Shown here one piece after another: positions 30,457 through 38,419 of a stretch of DNA of 64,000 bases. The translations under genes and the position numbers were made by a program. The notes beneath the pieces were generated by a model that made no database searches, was not told the origin of the DNA, and saw nothing but the letters and a program-made list of their open reading frames with translations. The stretch spans positions 1,004,098 through 1,068,097 of the forward strand of contig LT629764.1 of the NCBI GenBank assembly GCA_900105225.1. Reading direction: 5' to 3'. How positions within the stretch are numbered: the stretch's first letter is position 1; each line of letters begins with the position of its first letter. The stretch comes from Paenibacillaceae bacterium GAS479 (GTDB taxonomy: Bacteria > Bacillota > Bacilli > Paenibacillales > Paenibacillaceae).

Positions 30457-31533
30457 TTATTGATTGCCTGTCGGCGTTGATTCAGGTGATGTGTTGCCTC
30501 CACCGCCAGCAGGGTTGTGCGGCTTGCGCCGGCCTTGTTGGCGTGGCTCTTGGCCGTTGCTTGAGCGCGCATCGCCTTGGCCGGCGTTGCTGCCCTCGCC
30601 GGACTGGCCTTGCTCAGGCGCGCCTTCGCGGCGGTTACCGCCGCTGCGGCGCTGCGAGCCGCCTCTGCGGCCGCCCGAGCTATGCTCGCGCCGCTCGCTG
30701 CGCGTGTCCGCGCCGCCAGCTTGCTCGCGCACGGCTGGCGCTTGCTCGCTACCGCCGCCGCGCTCAGCGCTCGCGCCCGGCTCGCTCGGCGCTTGCTCGC
30801 GCGCACGCTCCGCTACAGCGCCGCCGCTCTGCTCGCGACGCTCGCGCCGCTCCCGGCGCTCAGCGCCAGGCGCCTGCGCCGCCGCCGGCCGCTCGCCGCG
30901 CTTCGCGTCGCCGCCGGACGCGTGCTCGCGGCGCTTCGCTCCGCCGCTCTGCTGCGCGGCGCCCTGGCGCTTGCCGCCGCTTCCCTCGCGGCGGCCGCCG
31001 CCTTGCGGCGCGCGGCGCTCGCCTGCGGCAGCTGCGCCCGGCTGCGCCTCCGCGGCCGGCTCATCGCCGGCGCGGCGCTCGCCCTCGGCGCCTTCCGCTG
31101 CGCCGCGCTTAGCGCCGCCAGAGCGGGCCTCCGCTCCGCGCCGGCGGTCAACCGCAGGAGGACGGCTATAGCTGTCCTCCTCAAATCTTCTTACGCCCGG
31201 CACGATGACAATATCGCCCTCGCCTGGCTCCTCTGGAGGAGCGTCAGCATCCATCGATGCCGGCTCCTTCATTTCCATAATGAAGTAAGCACAACCGAAG
31301 TTGCAGTACTCATTAATGTATTCCATGATGCTTGCAAAGCCCGTATCTCGGGTCGCCTTGAGATGGCCATCACGATAAAAACCTTTGAGCCGCAGCTGGT
31401 TATAACCCCAATCGCCCAAAATATAATCATAACGCTCCAGCACATCGCTATAGCGATCCCGGAACACCTCTGTGTTCCAAGCGGTTTTATGTTCGTGGAT
31501 AAGCTCGTACTTTCTGGTTCCGATAAAAATCAC
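30457..31533 (-). CDS. yutD: YutD family protein with a long Arg/Gly/Glu/Ala/Ser-rich low-complexity tail
   Basis: Residues 1-105 are a normal YutD/DUF1027 domain: FIGTRKYELIHEHKTAWN, FRDRYSDVLERYDYILGDWGYNQLRLKGFY and FASIMEYINEYCNFGCAYFIMEM. A further 250 residues consist almost entirely of R, G, E, A, S, Q and P (e.g. RRERRERREQSGGA, GGRRGGSQRRSGG), with no hydrophobic core. That part of the gene is extremely GC-rich and should be disordered. It resembles RGG-type RNA-binding tails by composition only. The GTG start at 31533 follows AGGAGGG by seven bases. It lies 31 bp after lipA on the same strand, as in the Bacillus yut region. YutD function is unknown. Confidence 0.85.
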   Translation of the reverse strand: MIFIGTRKYELIHEHKTAWNTEVFRDRYSDVLERYDYILGDWGYNQLRLKGFYRDGHLKATRDTGFASIMEYINEYCNFGCAYFIMEMKEPASMDADAPPEEPGEGDIVIVPGVRRFEEDSYSRPPAVDRRRGAEARSGGAKRGAAEGAEGERRAGDEPAAEAQPGAAAAGERRAPQGGGRREGSGGKRQGAAQQSGGAKRREHASGGDAKRGERPAAAQAPGAERRERRERREQSGGAVAERAREQAPSEPGASAERGGGSEQAPAVREQAGGADTRSERREHSSGGRRGGSQRRSGGNRREGAPEQGQSGEGSNAGQGDARSSNGQEPRQQGRRKPHNPAGGGGNTSPESTPTGNQ

Positions 31534-31564
31534 CAGTAGCCCTCCTAACGGCCCAAGCGGCAGG

Positions 31565-32461
31565 TTAAACTCCGGATGCCGCTCCTGCTGCAGATTTGAC
31601 CTGTTCATGCGCGTGGTACGAACTGCGCACCAATGGGGCGGATTCCACATGACTGAAGCCGCGGGCGAGGCCTTCGACCTTCAGCTGCTTGAATTCGTCC
31701 GGGTGCACGTAACGCGCTACCGCCAAGTGGTTCGCAGACGGTTGAAGATACTGTCCCAGCGTCAAAATATCGCAGTCAATCGCACGCAGGTCGTCCATCG
31801 CCGCGATAACCTCATCGTACTCTTCTCCGACGCCAAGCATAATGCTGGACTTTGTCGGAATCGACGGATTCATTTCTTTTGCTTGCCGCAGCAGTTCTAG
31901 CGAACGTTTGTACTTTGCCTTGGCGCGGACACGATCAGACATGCGTTCAACCGTCTCAATATTGTGGTTGAGAATGTCTGGTTTGGCATCCATTACAACC
32001 TGGAGCGCATCCCTGTTACCCAAAAAATCAGGAATAAGCACTTCAACGCTGCAGAAAGGAAGCCGTGCGCGAATCGCTTTAATTGTGGCAGCGAAAATAG
32101 AAGCTCCGCCATCTTTGAGATCATCCCGTGCTACCGATGTAACTACGCAGTGTTTCAAGCCCATTTGCTCGGCCGCTTCTGCGACGCGTTCCGGTTCTTG
32201 CAAGTCAAGCTCGGTCGGCAGACCCGTCTTGACGGCACAGAATCGGCAAGCGCGGGTACAAATATCACCTAGAATCATGAATGTAGCGGTGCGGTTTGCC
32301 CAACATTCGTAAATATTTGGACAACGAGCTTCCTCACATACGGTATGAAGTGTTTTGGAGCGCATCATATCTTTGAGCTCGGCGTAATTGCCGTCTGTCG
32401 TTAATTTAATCTTGAGCCATTCCGGCTTCGGTGCCTTGGGTTTAGGCGCTCTCGTGCTCAT
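31565..32461 (-). CDS. lipA: Lipoyl synthase
   Basis: The 298-residue radical-SAM enzyme inserts two sulfur atoms into octanoyl chains on E2 and H proteins. The two iron-sulfur motifs are visible: [13 protein letters not shown] (auxiliary cluster, CX4CX5C) and [10 protein letters not shown] (radical SAM CX3CX2C). The C-terminal RSSYHA Ser ligand is also present. The start at 32461 (MSTRAPKPK) has AGGGGATT upstream and matches the Bacillus length; 12 upstream codons are open but unlikely. A promoter lies at 32545-32572. Confidence 0.97.
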   Translation of the reverse strand: MSTRAPKPKAPKPEWLKIKLTTDGNYAELKDMMRSKTLHTVCEEARCPNIYECWANRTATFMILGDICTRACRFCAVKTGLPTELDLQEPERVAEAAEQMGLKHCVVTSVARDDLKDGGASIFAATIKAIRARLPFCSVEVLIPDFLGNRDALQVVMDAKPDILNHNIETVERMSDRVRAKAKYKRSLELLRQAKEMNPSIPTKSSIMLGVGEEYDEVIAAMDDLRAIDCDILTLGQYLQPSANHLAVARYVHPDEFKQLKVEGLARGFSHVESAPLVRSSYHAHEQVKSAAGAASGV

Positions 32462-32544
32462 GGAATCCCCTGCTTTCTGTAGATCGGTCCGTTGCATGCT
32501 GCTTCAGATATAAGGGCAAATGCTCAGGCTTAAAGCTGTCATCT

Positions 32545-32572
32545 ATTATAGCATGTTTCGGATAAAAACCAA
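32545..32572 (-). promoter_or_regulatory. Sigma-A type promoter of lipA-yutD
   Basis: On the minus strand: -35 TTGGTT (32567-32572), 16-bp spacer, -10 TATAAT (32545-32550). It is upstream of lipA and divergent from the M23 peptidase gene. Confidence 0.6.
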
Positions 32573-32628
32573 TCAGAACGCAGAACCTAGGGAACAAGCT
32601 CAAGTTCGCCGTGGAGGTGTGCAAATTA

Positions 32629-33660
32629 ATGAAAAAATGGATAGCCGCGGCAACCGCATCTGTACTGCTTAGCTCTTATGCGGCAGCGACCGTTTATGCG
32701 GCGCCGGAGCCTTCCCTTGAACCAGCCAAAGAGGCTGGCGCGCTGGAGGTACGCCGATCTGCTTATGACCGGCTAGCTCTGATGACGGGGCTGGAGTGGG
32801 AGCAGGTGGCGGCGCTGGATCAGTATGAGCGTACGTTACGTAAGGCTCGTCCCAAAGCAAGACCGAAGCTTGGCTCCTGGGCAGGGCTCTATGTAACGCC
32901 TGACATATGGAGCGGCTATTTAAATCCAGACAAGGAAGATCGCAATTCCACATCCATTCTTTTTTTCGGTGGTATCGGAAAAGACGGCAATGGAGACGGC
33001 AAAGCCGATCCCTCTAACGACATCGACCTTCTCTATTCTCAAGCTTCCGCTGTTGCCAAAATGGGGTCCTCTTCCGATGACTTCCTGATCGGCGTGTGGG
33101 AATTTTACCACAATATGCGCGCCGTGCAGCGCGTAAATCAGTTTGCCCAGCTGTATCGTACCCACGGACGCTTGAATCTGGAAGGCAGTGCATTCCCGGT
33201 CCCCGTCGGAACGAATTATTCTTATCGCAGCACCTGGGGAACAGCCCGCGGCTGGGGCGGACATCGGACCCATGAAGGTACTGACATTTTCGCTGATTAT
33301 GGTCTGCCGGTTCGCAGCACTTGTTATGGCGTCGTGGAAAATATGGGCTGGAACTCCTATGGCGGTTGGCGCATCGGCATTCGGGATCTCGATAACCGGT
33401 ACCATTACTACGCTCATCTGTCCGGCTTCGATAAGTCACTGCGCAGCGGACAAACCGTGACGCCTGGACAAACGCTCGGCTGGGTTGGCAGCTCAGGTTA
33501 TGGCAAGCCTGGTACCTCGGGTAAGTTCCCGCCGCATCTCCATTACGGCATCTATCGCGATCGCGGCATGCTGGAGTGGGCGTTCGACCCTTACCCGCTT
33601 CTGCGCCAATGGGAAAAGGCGGAATTCAAAGCCCGCAAAAAGAGTAAACAAGCAAAGTAA
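32629..33660 (+). CDS. M23 family metallopeptidase, LytH-like (sporulation L-Ala-D-Glu endopeptidase)
   Basis: The 343-residue protein has a signal peptide (MKKWIAAATASVLLSS..., cut near VYA-APEP) and a C-terminal LytM/M23 domain. Zn ligands are seen in HRTHEGTDIFADYG (His and Asp near residue 225) and in PPHLHYGIYRD (HxH near 310). The whole-protein layout and the position beside lipA and yutD match B. subtilis LytH (YunA), which trims cortex peptides to L-Ala during sporulation. The start at ATG 32629 follows GGAGGTG by nine bases; the in-frame GTG at 32611 lies ahead of the ribosome site. Confidence 0.87.
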   Translation: MKKWIAAATASVLLSSYAAATVYAAPEPSLEPAKEAGALEVRRSAYDRLALMTGLEWEQVAALDQYERTLRKARPKARPKLGSWAGLYVTPDIWSGYLNPDKEDRNSTSILFFGGIGKDGNGDGKADPSNDIDLLYSQASAVAKMGSSSDDFLIGVWEFYHNMRAVQRVNQFAQLYRTHGRLNLEGSAFPVPVGTNYSYRSTWGTARGWGGHRTHEGTDIFADYGLPVRSTCYGVVENMGWNSYGGWRIGIRDLDNRYHYYAHLSGFDKSLRSGQTVTPGQTLGWVGSSGYGKPGTSGKFPPHLHYGIYRDRGMLEWAFDPYPLLRQWEKAEFKARKKSKQAK

Positions 33661-34021
33661 CGCACCTAAACTGTATAGCCCCTCCCCCTACTAAACGACA
33701 GTGGCCGCCAGTAGTGATGGAAACCGCTAAACAGCTCTTCACGAAGACGCTGCTCTCGCTCTTCGACGCCATGGAGCTGCGGATGCTCTTCACGCCTTGC
33801 TGCTCTACTCACCTCCTTCTTCATTGCTATGCAGCTGGAAACCGCTGCTTCAGCCTCTATAACGCATCTCAAACAAGCAGGCGGGGCCTCCCCTCCTGCT
33901 TGTTTGCATCTCGCTAAACTAAAATTCCAGTTAGCCTGCTCTTTCAGAACTTCCCTGACTTCCCAGCCTAAGAAGCCTACTATTTCCACTAAGCCTTCTA
34001 AGCCTTCCCAGCCTCCAAAAC
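33661..34021. other. Non-coding gap with a GC-rich hairpin and C-rich tract
   Basis: No convincing gene is seen in this 361-bp interval between convergent genes. It contains an inverted repeat ACAAGCAGG...CCTGCTTGT at 33872-33904 without a good T tract, and a pyrimidine-rich stretch at 33950-34050 with repeated CCTAAG/CCTTC words. A minus-strand frame of about 107 codons here has no Shine-Dalgarno or family similarity. Confidence 0.5.
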
Positions 34022-34942
34022 CTACTCCCCAGCTGCCCCCTCCAGCGCTCCATCTGCCCCTGGTTTCACTGGGCCGGGAGGCAAAGCCAGCGCCGGAGCT
34101 GATGAAGCGCTATCGCCTACTGGACGGCCTTTCCCGTCATAATAGTAAGTTGGTACATCTCCAACTACCATCAGATAGGAAATAGGTATTTCCATCTCTA
34201 CCGTCTGCGAAGCTGCATCGTAAGGAATAATGACGGAAAGTTCAGTACGTATTTGAAGATAAACTTCAATCACAATGCTATTAATTCCGGCATCCTTTTG
34301 CCTCGTACTGAGTTCTACCCTCGCATCGCCGAGCGGCTCATACCGGATCGGCACACGAGGCCCGAAAGAGGAGAGCAACGCACTTCCAAACGCCTGCCCG
34401 AGCGGAATTCCTTCTTGGAAATTTTCCGTTTCCTTAAGCGTTCGCTGAACCGTTTCAATTGTCTGCGCCGTTATTTTCATATGTTCATTGTAATTCATCA
34501 TAAAGCCGGTCGTTTTGCCGCTCTCGTTGGACTTCCAATCGATCAGGTCCTCGGATTGGGTATCGGAAGCAACTTGTTCCATGATCGCTTTATTGATCGC
34601 TTCCGTCATGATCTGCTTCACCTTGAGCTGGGCAATCCGCATTAGCGGCGGTTGCAGTTTCTTTTCGATGACAAGCAGTGAGCTAATAGAAAAAAGGAGC
34701 AGTAGAATCGCCATAATTAGTAACATCCAACGCTTGCCCCTGCGACGCCTTCTTTTTGGCTGGGCTGAATCTAGAGCAGTTGAGTATATTGTCGGCCCGC
34801 GTCTTGACAACGTCGGCCGCAGATTCAACTTCCATGGCGTTGCCTGGCCTCTGCGGCCTACAGCAGGACGGGCGAGTCTCATCCGTTTTATCGGCCGGAC
34901 CGGCATCCGCCACGATATGCGACGTCTTCCCCATCGTGCCAT
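34022..34942 (-). CDS. yunB: Sporulation protein YunB
   Basis: The 306-residue protein has a basic N-terminal region of about 70 residues (RRRRRGKR before the membrane), one transmembrane segment (LLIMAILLLLFSISSLLVIE), then the YunB domain. Typical parts are LQPPLMRIAQLKVKQIMTEAINKAI, EGIPLGQAFGSALLSSFGPRVPIRYEPLG and YEPLGDA...NSIVIEVYLQI. YunB is made in the mother cell during sporulation. The start at 34942 follows GGGGAGGGG by five bases. Compared with Bacillus the basic N-terminus and the Pro/Ala-rich tail are longer. Confidence 0.9.
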   Translation of the reverse strand: MARWGRRRISWRMPVRPIKRMRLARPAVGRRGQATPWKLNLRPTLSRRGPTIYSTALDSAQPKRRRRRGKRWMLLIMAILLLLFSISSLLVIEKKLQPPLMRIAQLKVKQIMTEAINKAIMEQVASDTQSEDLIDWKSNESGKTTGFMMNYNEHMKITAQTIETVQRTLKETENFQEGIPLGQAFGSALLSSFGPRVPIRYEPLGDARVELSTRQKDAGINSIVIEVYLQIRTELSVIIPYDAASQTVEMEIPISYLMVVGDVPTYYYDGKGRPVGDSASSAPALALPPGPVKPGADGALEGAAGE

Positions 34943-35013
34943 CGATTCCCCTCCCCGGACAACTAGGTTCCTTTCCCATCCTATGCGGCCATACCCGTGA
35001 TAAGAAGAAACGA

Positions 35014-35042
35014 TAAAAAAACCGATCCGCATGCGGACCAGT
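35014..35042 (-). terminator. Terminator after the IDEAL-like gene
   Basis: TCCGCATGCGGA extended by weaker pairs is followed on the minus strand by TTTTTTT. It separates 35073-35456 from yunB. Confidence 0.6.
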
Positions 35043-35072
35043 TTTCGAAAATGCTTATTCAAGCCATAAAAA

Positions 35073-35456
35073 TCAAGGCATTTCGTTCATTTTAATCCGA
35101 TTCACAGGCAACTGCGGACGCTTCGTCCCGATTTCACTATCAGTCGGCCGCCCCTTGCGCGCTGCCAACTCGTGGAACCAGTCCTCGTCCCACGTTAATA
35201 GCGCGAGCTCGATTAGAGATTGGAGCTCTCCTCCGCTGCCAGCAGTATGGGAGTCATCCAGCTTGCGTACCTTAGACGCTCTTGCTCCTACACGTTTACC
35301 AATGATCCGTTCCCGATCGCTCTGGGTAACGACGACGCGGTAGATGCCGATAGGATCTTCCGCATCAACATATCCTATAAACTTCTCGTCCATCACCGTG
35401 ACACCGCTCACCCAATCGCCTACTCCGATGTGCTCCATTCCTGTCTCCAAGTTCAT
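35073..35456 (-). CDS. Small protein with an IDEAL-like motif
   Basis: The 127-residue protein has an N-terminal beta-rich part (VGDWVSGVTVMDEKFIGYV, IGIYRVVVTQSDRE) resembling a small SH3-like barrel. A helical segment LQSLIELALLTWDEDWFHEL (about residues 79-98) fits the pattern of the short IDEAL domain of Bacillota. The tail is basic. It lies 33 bp downstream of the Rrf2 gene on the same strand and ahead of a terminator, so it is probably co-transcribed with the regulator. Function is not known; the IDEAL match is from memory. Confidence 0.6.
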   Translation of the reverse strand: MNLETGMEHIGVGDWVSGVTVMDEKFIGYVDAEDPIGIYRVVVTQSDRERIIGKRVGARASKVRKLDDSHTAGSGGELQSLIELALLTWDEDWFHELAARKGRPTDSEIGTKRPQLPVNRIKMNEMP

Positions 35457-35489
35457 ACCGCTCGTCCTCCCCTTTTAAGTCAGATAAAT

Positions 35490-35912
35490 TTATTTGTGGG
35501 CCATTCGGATCCGCTCCAACACATCGCGAATCGTCATTTCCTCTAGATGCTGAAGCATCTTTTTTTCTGTCTCCGAAAATATTTCATCCATGGTAGCAGC
35601 CATTTGGCTAGCAATCACGCAATCTCCCTGCTTGTCCCCCGAACACCAAGACGGCTTAATCGAGCCGATTGAGGTTGCCCGGTAAATGTCAGCCAGCGTC
35701 GCATTCTCCGGAAGACATTCCAGCAAATAACCCCCGCCGATCCCTTCCTTAGTGGCGATATATCCTTGCTTGCGAAGCAAGCTCATAACCTTGCGGATCC
35801 TTGACGGATGGGTATTCACATTGCGGGCAATGGCGTCACTCGTCGCCATTTGTTCCGGCCTGCTGGCCAGATACACAAGACTATGGACGGCTATTGTAAA
35901 TTCGCTATTCAT
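35490..35912 (-). CDS. Rrf2 family transcriptional regulator
   Basis: The 140-residue winged-helix protein has the Rrf2 layout: FTIAVHSLVYLASRPEQMATSDAIA, a recognition region HPSRIRKVMSLLRKQGYI and the wing GIGGGYLLE. It has Cys residues in SWCSGDKQGDCVIA (two, spaced by seven), fewer than the three of IscR-type cluster binders. It is therefore closer to the YwnA/CymR-like group, and the ligand is unknown. The second of two nearby ATGs (35912) is seven bases after AAGGGGG. A promoter lies at 35942-35970. Confidence 0.87.
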   Translation of the reverse strand: MNSEFTIAVHSLVYLASRPEQMATSDAIARNVNTHPSRIRKVMSLLRKQGYIATKEGIGGGYLLECLPENATLADIYRATSIGSIKPSWCSGDKQGDCVIASQMAATMDEIFSETEKKMLQHLEEMTIRDVLERIRMAHK

Positions 35913-35941
35913 CCGCATGCCCCCTTTTCTGCCATACTGTT

Positions 35942-35970
35942 ATTCTAATGGTTACAGTTGATCGAGTCAA
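35942..35970 (-). promoter_or_regulatory. Sigma-A promoter of the rrf2 gene
   Basis: On the minus strand: -35 TTGACT (35965-35970), 17-bp spacer, -10 TAGAAT (35942-35947). The spacer contains GATCAACTGTAACC, possibly part of an autoregulatory operator. Confidence 0.7.
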
Positions 35971-36050
35971 TAAGACCGCCGAATAATGGAAACCATATTG
36001 AATGTCCGACGTATATACGATATCCTATTTTTGGAAAGGATTGTGAGAAT

Positions 36051-36350
36051 ATGGGTCTCGGAATTATACTTGCTGAACTTCTGTTGGAATTGAAAAGTAT
36101 GGATGGAATAGAAAAACATTATCGACGCATACGTGCCGCCCAAGGGATTCGTCATCTTTCACGCAGCTCCTCCGATATGCAGCAATTATTCCGTCGGCCA
36201 GACATACGCACAATCGCTTATGCCCAGCCAGGTCTGACTGAACTGCTCGCGGATCGCAGCTACAGAGAGAAACTGCTGAATAGCCTAGAGGAACGCCGGC
36301 AGCTTCGCAACAGACTGGAAACAGCCGCGGCGGCTAAGTTCGATAAATAG
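36051..36350 (+). CDS. Small helical protein, unknown function
   Basis: The 99-residue protein has a hydrophobic N-terminus (MGLGIILAELLLELKS) and several amphipathic helices rich in Arg (RRIRAAQGIRHLSRSSSDMQQLFRR, about residues 24-48, ERRQLRNRLETAAAAK). There are no Cys residues or recognisable motif. The start at 36051 follows AAAGGA by ten bases. It stands alone and is divergent from the Rrf2 gene. I do not recognise it. Confidence 0.6.
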   Translation: MGLGIILAELLLELKSMDGIEKHYRRIRAAQGIRHLSRSSSDMQQLFRRPDIRTIAYAQPGLTELLADRSYREKLLNSLEERRQLRNRLETAAAAKFDK

Positions 36351-36394
36351 AAAAAGCCCCTCCCCACTGCAAGGACGCAGAGAGGAAAGGGGCT
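36351..36394 (-). terminator. Terminator after the alpha-glucosidase gene
   Basis: AGCCCCT / AGGGGCT form the core of a longer imperfect stem followed on the minus strand by TTTTTC. It separates the convergent genes 36051-36350 and 36402-38168. Confidence 0.75.
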
Positions 36395-36401
36395 GAAAAG
36401 C

Positions 36402-38168
36402 TTAATTGTTCCGGATAACCGTTGAGCTTGCATCCTCTGCCGTAGGCGAAGTCTTTTTCGACGAAGAGTCAGTAGATCCTGCAGCTCCGATCAGCCGGTA
36501 AACACGGGATTCATATGGCTTGAGCGTAAGCTCGCCGATCTGCTCCTCCGCATCTGTCAAATAATTGGTCAGAAGCAGCTCAGATGTGCGCCACGCCAGT
36601 TCATTTGGCAGTTGAGCGGAAGCTTCCAGCGAGCTAAGGTTGCTGATGACTAAGAGCTGCTCCTCACCGAGAGTTCTCGTGTAGGCGTAAATCTGAGTAT
36701 GATCATCCAAAATCAGATCATAGTCGCCGTAAATGGCAGCCTGATTTTCTGCACGCAGACGAATCAGTCGTTTGTAATGATTATAGATGGAATCCGGATC
36801 TTCCATCGATTGTTGAACATTGATATGCGTATAGTTCGGATTGAGCTTGAGCCACGGAGTGCCTGTCGTGAAACCTGCATTCTCCTCCGCATTCCATTGC
36901 ATCGGTGTGCGTGAGTTGTCACGGCCCGTTTTCCATATGATTCGCATAACGTCCTCGTGGCTCGTCCCATTTTGCGTCTCATAACGGTATAGATTTTTGA
37001 TCGCTACGTCATTGTAGTCCTCGATGGACGGGAACTGCACATTGGTCATGCCGAGCTCCTGCCCTTGATAAATGAACGGTGTACCCTGCATCAGGAAATA
37101 CATCGTCGCGAGCGATTTCGCCGATTCCTTCCAGTACAATCCGTCATCACCCCAAGTGGAGACCGAGCGCGGCTGATCATGGTTTTCCAGGAACAGAGCA
37201 TTCCAGCCTCGGCCCTGCAACCCTTTTTGCCAGCGCGTCAAGGTCGACTTCAGCGAATGAAGATCAAGTCCGCCTTCCGGACTTTTATTCCACAAGCCAA
37301 GATGCTCGAATTGGAAAATCATATTAAAGGCGCCCTTTTGCTCATCAACCCAAGCCTCGGAATCATCCACCGTTACACCGTTCGCCTCGCCTACCGTAAC
37401 CGCGTCCGGATATTTCTCAAGCGTCTCGCGTTTTAGCTCAGCAAGAAAATCATGAATTCCTTCCTGGTTCATATGCCCGTCAAAGCTCGGTACATACGTC
37501 AGGCCGTTTGGATTCGGCATATCAGGGAAGCCAGCTGTTTTTTTGATATGGGAGATCGCATCCACACGGAAACCGTCGATGCCTTTGTCCAGCCACCAGT
37601 TAATCATTCCATACAGATCCTGGCGAACGGCTGGGTTTTCCCAGTTCAGATCCGGCTGGCGACGGGAGAAAATATGCATGAAATATTGACCCGACTTATC
37701 GTCGAATTCCCATGCTGGGCCACCGAAAATGCTTTCCCAGTTGTTCGGCTCGCCGCCCGTCTCCGGGTTCGGATCTCGCCAAATGTAATAATCGCGCTTC
37801 TCGCTATCCTTGCCGGACCGCGACTCAATAAACCACGGATGCTCATCCGACGTATGGTTGATGACGAGATCAAGAATCAGCTTCATGCCACGAGCATGAA
37901 CCTCTTCAAGCAACAGATTGAAATCTTCCATCGTGCCGAACTCTTCCATAATATCCTGGTAGTCGGAGATGTCATAACCATTATCGTCATTAGGAGATTT
38001 GAAAACCGGACAGATCCAGATAAGTCCGATGCCTAGTCCCTTAAGATAGTCCAGCTTGGAGATAATACCGCGGATGTCGCCGATTCCGTCGCCATTGCTG
38101 TCCATAAAGGAGCGCGGATAAATTTGATACGCAGCTGTTTCCTTCCACCAGCGAATCGTTTTATTCAT
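36402..38168 (-). CDS. malL: GH13 alpha-glucosidase (oligo-1,6-glucosidase / MalL type)
   Basis: The 588-residue cytosolic enzyme hydrolyses the terminal alpha-glucosidic bonds of short malto- or isomalto-oligosaccharides. GH13 regions are clear: DLVINHTSDEHPWF near residue 98, GFRVDAISHIKK with the nucleophile Asp near 202, TVGEANGV with the acid/base Glu near 258 and FLENHDQPRSVSTWG with the transition-state Asp near 330. The N-terminal ETAAYQIYPRSFMDSNGDG is diagnostic of subfamily 31-type enzymes. A non-conserved Ser/Thr/Ala tail of about 25 residues ends the chain. A LacI-type operator in its promoter suggests induction by sugar. The exact linkage specificity is not decided. Confidence 0.93.
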   Translation of the reverse strand: MNKTIRWWKETAAYQIYPRSFMDSNGDGIGDIRGIISKLDYLKGLGIGLIWICPVFKSPNDDNGYDISDYQDIMEEFGTMEDFNLLLEEVHARGMKLILDLVINHTSDEHPWFIESRSGKDSEKRDYYIWRDPNPETGGEPNNWESIFGGPAWEFDDKSGQYFMHIFSRRQPDLNWENPAVRQDLYGMINWWLDKGIDGFRVDAISHIKKTAGFPDMPNPNGLTYVPSFDGHMNQEGIHDFLAELKRETLEKYPDAVTVGEANGVTVDDSEAWVDEQKGAFNMIFQFEHLGLWNKSPEGGLDLHSLKSTLTRWQKGLQGRGWNALFLENHDQPRSVSTWGDDGLYWKESAKSLATMYFLMQGTPFIYQGQELGMTNVQFPSIEDYNDVAIKNLYRYETQNGTSHEDVMRIIWKTGRDNSRTPMQWNAEENAGFTTGTPWLKLNPNYTHINVQQSMEDPDSIYNHYKRLIRLRAENQAAIYGDYDLILDDHTQIYAYTRTLGEEQLLVISNLSSLEASAQLPNELAWRTSELLLTNYLTDAEEQIGELTLKPYESRVYRLIGAAGSTDSSSKKTSPTAEDASSTVIRNN

Positions 38169-38239
38169 TGTTTACCATCCTTTGTTTTAGCTTGTCTGGC
38201 TAGGAAGGGAATATGCCATCCGCCTTCTGTTCGCCGAGG

Positions 38240-38297
38240 TTGTACAAACGTTTGCACAATTCCTGTACATCATAGCATATTCCACAGTTTGTGGCAT
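38240..38297 (-). promoter_or_regulatory. Promoter and LacI-family operator upstream of malL
   Basis: On the minus strand: -35 ATGCCA (38292-38297), 17-bp spacer, -10 TATGAT (38269-38274). Nine bases later comes the near-perfect palindrome TTGTGCAAACGTTTGTACAA (38240-38259) with the central CG of LacI/GalR operators. It covers the predicted transcription start, so binding should repress. The core also resembles a CcpA cre site. No regulator gene is adjacent. Confidence 0.75.
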
Positions 38298-38374
38298 GTG
38301 ATTTTTGGGGGTCTAGTAAGATTTAGTATGTTCCAAATTGCTAGAGTTTAATCGATCCAATGTCCAGAAAATTG

Positions 38375-38406
38375 AAAAAAGGACACTCCTCAGAGTATCC
38401 TTTTTT
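38375..38406. terminator. Terminator after the downstream SLH gene
   Basis: A 14-bp stem with one mismatch (AAAAAAGGACACTC / GAGTATCCTTTTTT) has T tracts on both strands. It lies 14 bases after the stop of 38420-39886. Confidence 0.85.
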
Positions 38407-38419
38407 CGACTGACTTAAA

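Noticed and set aside
30396-31539. Long plus-strand frames opposite the yutD tail (235-320 codons)
   Set aside because: They are mirror products of the GC-rich low-complexity region; the minus-strand frame begins with a true YutD domain and has a ribosome site.
33666-33989. Minus-strand frame of about 107 codons between lytH-like and yunB
   Set aside because: No Shine-Dalgarno, no family similarity, odd composition, and it crosses a GC-rich hairpin.
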